Below, in pieces: positions 1 to 5,137 of a DNA stretch of 8,494 nt. How positions within the stretch are numbered: position 1 is the first letter of the stretch; every line of letters starts with the position of its first letter. Below the pieces are notes generated by a model, which was not told where the DNA came from, ran no database searches, and worked only from the letters and a program-made list of their open reading frames with translations. The translations under genes were made by a program, and so were the position numbers. The stretch lies in contig JAOUMG010000055.1 of the NCBI GenBank assembly GCA_029881635.1, positions 1 through 8,494 on the forward strand, read 5' to 3'. Source of the stretch: Paracoccaceae bacterium (GTDB lineage Bacteria; Pseudomonadota; Alphaproteobacteria; Rhodobacterales; Rhodobacteraceae).

Positions 1-118
1 AAAGATCAAGATCCCAGGGCCAGCAGAAATGGTGCGACACGTGGCTATCCAGCAGCCCGAGCCTGGGTTTAAGGGCGCTGGTCGCCATTTCTTTCAACAT
101 TCGGCCAAAGGGATACAC
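1..118 (-). CDS. Probable acyl-CoA thioesterase (hotdog fold), 5' end only
   Basis: This is the start of a gene reading leftward out of the window; 39 codons are visible and remain open to the edge. The product begins V/M-YPFGRMLKEMATS and continues to SHVSHHFCWPWDLDL. From memory, this opening (YPF-x-R-M-x-K-E, then HVSHH-x-CWPWDLD shortly before the catalytic hotdog helix) is typical of a roseobacter acyl-CoA thioesterase family related to 4-hydroxybenzoyl-CoA thioesterases. Such enzymes hydrolyse acyl-CoA to free acid and CoA in the cytoplasm. The start is GTG at 118-116, with a GGAGG on the same strand (130-126) seven bases ahead. An internal ATG lies seven codons in but has no comparable ribosome site. 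The gene is divergent from the YggT gene and shares a 138-bp control region containing a perfect palindrome. The catalytic part is outside the window, so substrate and activity cannot be judged. Confidence 0.6.
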   Translation of the reverse strand, partial: MYPFGRMLKEMATSALKPRLGLLDSHVSHHFCWPWDLDL

Positions 119-125
119 CGGCTAA

Positions 126-130
126 CCTCC
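126..130 (-). promoter_or_regulatory. Ribosome binding site for the GTG-started thioesterase gene
   Basis: The minus strand reads GGAGG at 130-126, separated by seven bases (125-119) from the GTG at 118-116. This strong site supports the GTG as the true start rather than the internal ATG at codon 7. Confidence 0.6.
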
Positions 131-159
131 AATTCGCTTTTGCAAGCCACTGCCCAATG

Positions 160-175
160 TTGACGTTCACGTCAA
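160..175. promoter_or_regulatory. Perfect palindrome TTGACGT-TC-ACGTCAA, likely operator
   Basis: Two perfect 7-bp inverted half-sites are separated by only two bases. This cannot form a stable RNA hairpin (the loop is too small) and fits a site for a dimeric DNA-binding protein. It lies in the divergent gap, 41 bp ahead of the thioesterase start and 81 bp ahead of the YggT start. Each half begins with TTGACG, resembling a -35 box, but no acceptable -10 lies 16-18 bp downstream in either direction, so an operator reading is preferred. From memory, the pattern resembles operators of MerR-family regulators of acyl-CoA and branched-chain amino acid catabolism (LiuR type), which would suit an acyl-CoA thioesterase target. 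That assignment is inference. Confidence 0.5.
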
Positions 176-178
176 TCA

Positions 179-188
179 GCGACGTCGC
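179..188. repeat. 10-bp perfect palindrome GCGACGTCGC
   Basis: A self-complementary 10-mer sits three bases beyond the 160-175 palindrome and shares its GACGT core. It may be a second, weaker site for the same regulator, or chance in GC-rich DNA. Nothing else in 119-256 is clearly recognisable; I see no convincing -35/-10 pair for either flanking gene. Confidence 0.3.
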
Positions 189-256
189 GTTAGGTAGTTG
201 CAGCGCTGTCTTTCACGCATTACCTGTGTTCCGAACAGGAATAGTCGGAGTTACCA

Positions 257-550
257 ATGGTTTCGCTTTTTCAGGCGATCATGCTGATCCTCAATGTGAT
301 TTGGTTCATCATGATTGCCCATATCATCATGTCGTGGCTGATCAGTTTTCAGGTGCTTAATACACGCCAGCCGATGGTCGCCCAGATCTGGTATGGGCTG
401 AACCGTCTGTTGGAACCGGTCTATGCACCGATCCGCCGGTTTCTGCCTCAGACCGCGGGGCTTGATCTGGCGCCTTTGGTAGCTTTCATCGCCCTGATCA
501 TCATTCGCCAGACGTTGGCAAACAATGCCAGCTTTTTCTACGGCTACTGA
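257..550 (+). CDS. YggT family membrane protein
   Basis: A 97-residue protein with two hydrophobic segments, at about residues 3-25 and 70-90, separated by a basic loop. The second half carries the YGGT family signature, an arginine-rich stretch then LPQTAGLDLAPLVAF (compare R-x-x-x-P-x-x-x-G-x-D-x-S/A-P). It is about half the length of the E. coli protein, which has two YGGT repeats; a single repeat of this size is usual in alphaproteobacteria. It should sit in the inner membrane. The biochemical role is not established: the E. coli gene has been linked to osmotic tolerance, and plant and cyanobacterial relatives (YlmG) to nucleoid or division phenotypes. The ATG at 257 has GGAG at 247-250 with six-base spacing. 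It is followed on the same strand by recQ after 68 bp and may be co-transcribed with it. The ORF at 157-360 overlaps in another frame and is not real. Confidence 0.88.
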   Translation: MVSLFQAIMLILNVIWFIMIAHIIMSWLISFQVLNTRQPMVAQIWYGLNRLLEPVYAPIRRFLPQTAGLDLAPLVAFIALIIIRQTLANNASFFYGY

Positions 551-618
551 TGCTTGTCCCTGACGCGCCCATATGAAATTGTAGGGCTGTCGAGCAAATC
601 AATAACCCCAAAGGGACT

Positions 619-2661
619 ATGCAGCGCGCCGAGGATCTTCTTGCCTCAGTCTTCGGATTCGCCGGTTTTCGCCCCGGACAGGCCGAGATTGTCGAGGCTG
701 TTAAAAACGGTGACAATGTTCTGGCCATCATGCCTACCGGTGGTGGCAAATCGCTTTGCTTTCAACTTCCCGCCCTGCTGCAAGATGGTGTGACTGTGGT
801 CATATCGCCCTTGATCGCGCTGATGCGCGATCAGGTTCGCGCCCTGAAAGAAGCCGGGGTTGAGGCAGGCGCGCTGACCTCGGGCAATACCGAGGAAGAG
901 ACCGAGGATGTCTTTACCGCCCTCGATGAACGCCGTTTGAAATTGCTGTATATGGCACCGGAACGTCTGGCCTCTGGTGGCACATTGACGCTGCTGCGCC
1001 GTGCTGGTGTGACCGCTATTGCCGTGGATGAGGCACATTGCGTGTCGCAGTGGGGGCATGATTTTCGCCCCGATTACCTGCGTATCGGCGAATTGCGGCG
1101 GGCACTGAATGTTCCGCTGGCGGCCTTCACAGCCACCGCTGATGAAGAAACCCGCGCTGAAATCATCACGCGGCTCTTTGACGGCATTGCCCCTTCGACT
1201 TTTCTGCGCGGGTTCGACCGGCCCAATATTCATCTGGCATTCGAGGTCAAGGACCAGCCCCGCCGCCAGATCCTCGATTTCGCCGCGGCCCGGCGTGGCC
1301 AGTCCGGCATCGTTTACTGCGCCACACGCGCCAAAACCGAAACGCTGGCGGGTGCCTTGCGTGAGGCCGGGCACGTGTCTTGCCACTATCACGGCGGCAT
1401 GGACGCGGAAGACAGGCGCGTGGTCGAAGCGCGGTTCCAACGGGAAGACGGGTTGATTGTCACAGCCACCGTGGCCTTCGGGATGGGCATCGACAAACCG
1501 GATATCCGCTGGGTTGCCCATGCCGATCTGCCTAAATCAATCGAGGCCTATTATCAGGAAATCGGTCGCGCAGGCCGTGACGGTGCGCCTGCGGAAACGC
1601 TAACGCTTTATGGCCCCGATGACATTCGTCTGCGCCGAACACAGGTGGATGAAGGCTTGGCGCCAGCAGACCGAAAGTCCGCAGACCACACAAGATTAAA
1701 TGCTCTTCTGGGTCTGGCAGAGGCCACCGCTTGCCGCCGCCAAAAGCTGTTGGCCTATTTCGGCGAAACGTCCAGCGCCTGCGGCACCTGCGATCTGTGC
1801 GATTGTGCGCCCGATGTTTTCGACGGCACCGAAGCGGTGCGCAAAGCGTTGTCGGCCATCTTGCGCACCGGCGAAAGCTTTGGCGCGGGCCACCTCATCG
1901 ATATCCTGCTGGGCAATGCCACCGACAAGGTCGTCGCGCGCGGCCATCAGGACCTGCCGACATTTGGCGTGGGTAAGGATCTGACGCGGTCCCAGTGGCA
2001 GGCTGTCTTTCGCCAAATGATGGGCCACGACCTGATCCGCCCCGACGCTGAGCGCTACGGCGCATTTCGCATGACAGATGCCGCGCGCCCGATTTTGCGC
2101 GATGAAGCCAGAATTACCCTGCGCCAGGACACCATTCGCAAGGCTGTTGCCAAGCCCCGCGTCCGGTCACTTGTTTCGGAGGACGACGCACCACTTCTAT
2201 CCGCTCTCAAAGCCAAGCGCAGGGCGCTGGCCGAGGCAGCGCGGGTACCTGCCTATGTAATTTTTCCCGACCGCACGTTGATTGAGATGGCTGAGAAACG
2301 GCCCGGAACCTTGGACGAGATGATGCAGATCAGCGGCATCGGCGCCAAAAAGCTCGAAAAATACGGATCGCAGTTTCTGGAAGTGATTACCGGAGCAGAT
2401 GAACCGGTACACCCCGCGAGGCGCAAGTTGGCGGGCCAGCCAGCAGGTACTGTGTTTGACCGCCTCTTGGTGGCACAAGCCGAACTTGCCCGTGGTTATG
2501 ACGGGACCGGCAAACACCTCACCTGTACAAGTTCCACTTTGCGCAAACTCGCCGAAACCCGCCCGCGTACCCTGTCAGAAATGGGAAAGATCGGCGGCCT
2601 TGGTGATCAGAAGATCGAACGGTTCGGTCAGGCCTTTCTGGATATACTCACGGACGTCTGA
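619..2661 (+). CDS. recQ: ATP-dependent DNA helicase RecQ
   Basis: A complete 680-residue 3'-5' DNA helicase that acts in RecF-pathway recombination and fork repair in the cytoplasm. Visible motifs: motif 0 FGFAGFRPGQ (12-21); Walker A TGGGKS (40-45); DEAH (137-140), followed by the RecQ aromatic-rich loop SQWGHDFRPDY (143-153); TATA of motif III (171-174); and motif VI QEIGRAGRDG (313-322), including the arginine finger region. Four zinc-ligand cysteines follow at 372, 388, 391 and 394, in the usual C-x15-CxxCxxC pattern. A winged-helix RQC region runs from about 400 to 505. Two HRDC-type units then follow, at about 522-591 and 612-680, the second ending at the C-terminus. E. coli RecQ (about 610 residues) has one. 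The ATG at 619 is the only start codon after an in-frame stop at 574-576. Its ribosome site (AAAGGGA, 610-616) is modest and close. No key residue is missing. Confidence 0.97.
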   Translation: MQRAEDLLASVFGFAGFRPGQAEIVEAVKNGDNVLAIMPTGGGKSLCFQLPALLQDGVTVVISPLIALMRDQVRALKEAGVEAGALTSGNTEEETEDVFTALDERRLKLLYMAPERLASGGTLTLLRRAGVTAIAVDEAHCVSQWGHDFRPDYLRIGELRRALNVPLAAFTATADEETRAEIITRLFDGIAPSTFLRGFDRPNIHLAFEVKDQPRRQILDFAAARRGQSGIVYCATRAKTETLAGALREAGHVSCHYHGGMDAEDRRVVEARFQREDGLIVTATVAFGMGIDKPDIRWVAHADLPKSIEAYYQEIGRAGRDGAPAETLTLYGPDDIRLRRTQVDEGLAPADRKSADHTRLNALLGLAEATACRRQKLLAYFGETSSACGTCDLCDCAPDVFDGTEAVRKALSAILRTGESFGAGHLIDILLGNATDKVVARGHQDLPTFGVGKDLTRSQWQAVFRQMMGHDLIRPDAERYGAFRMTDAARPILRDEARITLRQDTIRKAVAKPRVRSLVSEDDAPLLSALKAKRRALAEAARVPAYVIFPDRTLIEMAEKRPGTLDEMMQISGIGAKKLEKYGSQFLEVITGADEPVHPARRKLAGQPAGTVFDRLLVAQAELARGYDGTGKHLTCTSSTLRKLAETRPRTLSEMGKIGGLGDQKIERFGQAFLDILTDV

Positions 2662-2671
2662 AAAGGGTCGT

Positions 2672-2709
2672 GATGCATGTGGTCCAACGCCCACTTTTGG
2701 CCAAGCATC
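2672..2709. terminator. Imperfect hairpin in the convergent recQ / kinase gap
   Basis: About ten bases after the recQ stop, GATGC (2672-2676) pairs with GCATC (2705-2709), and inside it TGG-t-CCAA (2680-2687) pairs with TTGGCCA (2697-2703) around a nine-base loop. That gives 12 base pairs interrupted by an internal loop and one bulged T. A shorter CGGG-AAATG-CCCG hairpin follows at 2709-2721, nearer the kinase stop. The position between converging genes suits a bidirectional transcription end. There is no U-run on either strand, so an intrinsic terminator is only a possibility. Confidence 0.3.
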
Positions 2710-2729
2710 GGGAAATGCCCGTGCAAGGA

Positions 2730-4961
2730 TCATCCCGCACCGCCACCCGCCGTCGGATCGTGCCGGATCGGTTTTGCATCTTCTGGATGGAACTCTTCTA
2801 TTTTTCCGGTGATTTCTGCCTTTCTCAGCGGCTTTGTCAGGTAATGATCCAGACCGGCGGCAAATATGGAATCGCTATCACCATCCATGGCATGAGCCGT
2901 CAGCGCGACAATTGGCACGCGCGGAAGCATTTTTTCCTGCTCGATCTTGCGGATTTCTCGGGTCGCTTCGCGTCCATCCATCTCGGGCATGGAGATGTCC
3001 ATAAAGATCATGTCCGGTCTGTAACTTTGCCACAGCTCCAACGCTTCGCGCCCGTTGCCAGCAAAGCGCAACTCGATATCCAATGACTGAACCATCTTGC
3101 TGAAGACAAGCTGGTTGGTCCGGTTATCCTCTGCCGCCAGAACCCGCATTTTGCGTCTTTCAACTGGCGCCGGGGTTGGGATAACCACGTCGTCCGGCGG
3201 TGTATCGGTGCCGCGAGAGGCGGAGAGTTCCTGTAACCTGCGGTAGAGATCGCGGCGCAGAATGGGCTTTTGCAGCACGCCTGCCAGATCTTCACTGCCT
3301 TCGCCCGCCGCATCGGGATTGGACGACAACAGCACTATTGGCGCAGTGAAACCGGAGGCCTTCAACTCTGCCGCAAAGGTCAAACCGTCCATCTCGGGCA
3401 TTTCATGGTCTGTCAGAACCAAATCGTAGCTTTCGGAACTTCGGATTGCTTCCAGCGCATCCGGGGCTGACCGGCAAGACGTAACAGTCAAGCCATAGGT
3501 CTGTAGCTGACGTTCCAGGATCACCCTGTTGATCTGGATATCATCGACGATCAGTGCGCGTTTCAGCACGATCGGCGGGCCTGACTTTTCGGGCGCGCCA
3601 CTGGGTTCGTCGGGCGTCAGCGTGATACTGAATCCAAAACAGGACCCCTGACCAAACTCACTTTCCACCCATACGGATCCGCCCATCAGTTCGACCAGCT
3701 GGCGGGTAATCGCCAGCCCAAGCCCCGTACCCTCAAATTTACGGTTTGATTGGTCTTCAACCTGATTGAACTGGCCAAAAACGTGATCAATATATTCTGG
3801 TGGAATACCAATCCCGGTGTCTTCGATTGTGACATGCAGGTCAAATCGTCCTTCAGGCAGTTCGATCCCCACGACCCGCGCCAGAACATGGCCAGACTCG
3901 GTGAATTTTACCGCGTTACCCAGAAGATTGGTTAGAATCTGCCGCATCCGCCCCGGATCGGCGATAAAGCGCGTCGGAAGAAAAAGATCGAAATCAACCA
4001 GCAGCTTGACGCCCTTCTTGCGCGCGCTGGGCTGCAGCAACAGAATAATTTCGTGCAGGCACCGTTCGAAATCAAACGGTTCAGGATAGAGGCGCAGCTT
4101 TTCTGCCTCGATCTTTGAGAAATCAAGCACGTCATTGATGATCGTCAGCAACGCCTCGCCCGAAGATTTGATCGTTTCGGCAAAGAGGCGCTGTTCATCA
4201 CCAAGATCGGTTTCACACAACAGATCCGCCATGCCGACCACGCCGTTCATGGGCGTGCGTATTTCATGGCTCATGTTGGCCAGAAAGGCGGATTTTGCCA
4301 GATTGGCCGCTTCGGCCTTTTTTCGGGCTTCTTCTAGTTCCGCCTCACGGGCGATCGTTTCGGTTATGTCAAGCGTGAGAGAAACCAGATCACCAAGCTC
4401 GCCGCGCCGGTCCACCAGCTTCAGATGGCGACCGTCGGTCAGGCGGATCACCTTCGGATCAATCAGCTGACGCTGGAGACGGGCTGTCATTTCATGGCGC
4501 CAGTCATGGGCATCACTATCCTCAAGGTCAATGATGCCATCTCGTGCCAGCGTTTGAACAATCGTGTCATAATCCACACCCAGATCGATACCGCTTTGCG
4601 CCCCGAAAAGTGACAGATAGGCCCGGTTGGCGACAACCAGCCGCAGCTTGCTGTCAAATACGGCGAAACCATCCTGAATGGTTTCAAATGCCTCCCAAAG
4701 GCGTCGTTGCGCGATCTCGGCGGCGGTATTGGCACGTTCAAGATCTGAAAGAACCGCCGAGTTCTGGCCTTTCAGTGCCTCGGTTTCATTGCGTGCGGAT
4801 TCCAGCCCCTGCCGCTGTTCAACGATCTGGTTCGAGAGCGACCGCGCGTGTTGTGACAACTGCTGGTTCGCGGCAGAAAGCTCCCTTTTCTTTTGCTCCA
4901 GCAGACGCTCGGCGGCCAGGCGCGACCGGCGCTCTTTCGCCAGTTTTTCCGCGATACTCAA
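2730..4961 (-). CDS. Soluble PAS-containing hybrid sensor histidine kinase with two receiver domains
   Basis: A complete 743-residue hybrid kinase. Domains in order: an N-terminal charged coiled coil (about 1-90); a PAS domain (about 91-200, beginning near FETIQDGFAVFD); a helical linker; HisKA with phospho-acceptor His232 in SHEIRTPMNG; HATPase with N-box residues N345/N349, G1 box DTGIG (381-385) and G2 box GTGLGL (411-416); receiver 1 (about 467-580; D473/D474, phosphorylatable D518, S546, K565); and receiver 2 (about 605-720; E611/D612, D655, T688, K710). Both receivers keep all key residues. There is no transmembrane segment or signal peptide, so it senses a cytoplasmic cue. No HPt domain follows, so output should pass to a separate phosphotransfer protein (ChpT-like in this group, by inference). 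The start is TTG at 4961-4959. The gene is convergent with recQ and divergent from the macroglobulin gene. The signal and regulon are unknown and I do not recognise a gene symbol. Confidence 0.95.
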   Translation of the reverse strand: MSIAEKLAKERRSRLAAERLLEQKKRELSAANQQLSQHARSLSNQIVEQRQGLESARNETEALKGQNSAVLSDLERANTAAEIAQRRLWEAFETIQDGFAVFDSKLRLVVANRAYLSLFGAQSGIDLGVDYDTIVQTLARDGIIDLEDSDAHDWRHEMTARLQRQLIDPKVIRLTDGRHLKLVDRRGELGDLVSLTLDITETIAREAELEEARKKAEAANLAKSAFLANMSHEIRTPMNGVVGMADLLCETDLGDEQRLFAETIKSSGEALLTIINDVLDFSKIEAEKLRLYPEPFDFERCLHEIILLLQPSARKKGVKLLVDFDLFLPTRFIADPGRMRQILTNLLGNAVKFTESGHVLARVVGIELPEGRFDLHVTIEDTGIGIPPEYIDHVFGQFNQVEDQSNRKFEGTGLGLAITRQLVELMGGSVWVESEFGQGSCFGFSITLTPDEPSGAPEKSGPPIVLKRALIVDDIQINRVILERQLQTYGLTVTSCRSAPDALEAIRSSESYDLVLTDHEMPEMDGLTFAAELKASGFTAPIVLLSSNPDAAGEGSEDLAGVLQKPILRRDLYRRLQELSASRGTDTPPDDVVIPTPAPVERRKMRVLAAEDNRTNQLVFSKMVQSLDIELRFAGNGREALELWQSYRPDMIFMDISMPEMDGREATREIRKIEQEKMLPRVPIVALTAHAMDGDSDSIFAAGLDHYLTKPLRKAEITGKIEEFHPEDAKPIRHDPTAGGGAG

Positions 4962-5137
4962 ATCCCGCCTCCGGCCTGCCTGTCAACTGCTTGGGTCTTG
5001 CAAACGTCACAATGGACGAGCCGGGTGAACGAAGCCTTAAATCGCCCCGCCCACGACAGAATTCGCCCGGACGCTTGCTTGCCATCAAACCCCTTGCCGT
5101 GTCAGCATTGCACCATAGTCAGCCAAAGGAGAATCCG
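4962..5137. promoter_or_regulatory. Divergent intergenic region between kinase and macroglobulin genes
   Basis: These 176 bp must hold the promoters of both flanking genes. I could not pick out a convincing -35/-10 pair on either strand. A perfect TTGACA occurs on the minus strand at 4986-4981, but it lies too close to the kinase start for a useful -10. On the plus strand, AAAGGAG at 5125-5131 is a strong ribosome site six bases before the macroglobulin ATG. No palindrome comparable to that at 160-175 was seen. Confidence 0.45.
4968..4972 (-). promoter_or_regulatory. Ribosome binding site that fixes the TTG start of the hybrid kinase
   Basis: The minus strand reads GGAGG at 4972-4968, six bases before TTG (4961-4959). 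Upstream in the same frame a TGA occurs eight codons before the TTG, with no ATG or GTG between. The next in-frame ATG is codon 158, inside the PAS domain. The TTG is therefore the only reasonable start. Confidence 0.75.

Noticed and set aside
222..239. Interrupted inverted repeat around CCTGTGTTCCGAACAGG ahead of yggT
   Set aside because: The arms are short and need a one-base bulge; it could be chance in the leader.
554..793. Small plus-strand frame overlapping the start of recQ
   Set aside because: It runs out of frame through the RecQ Walker A region and has no support of its own.
646..1521. A 291-codon open frame antisense to recQ
   Set aside because: It lies opposite conserved helicase motifs, its protein has no recognisable domain, and long antisense frames are expected in GC-rich coding DNA.
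2399..3086. Two plus-strand frames bridging the recQ end and the kinase 3' end
   Set aside because: Both overlap the second HRDC unit or the second receiver domain in other frames and show no family features.
4981..4986. Perfect TTGACA -35 box on the minus strand ahead of the kinase
   Set aside because: A -10 at the right distance would fall on the TTG start codon, and the hexamer there is poor, so it cannot be the main promoter.
4999..5013. TTGCAAACGTCACAA, sharing an ACGTCA half-site with the 160-175 palindrome
   Set aside because: Only one half-site matches and the other arm is imperfect; not enough to claim the same regulator.
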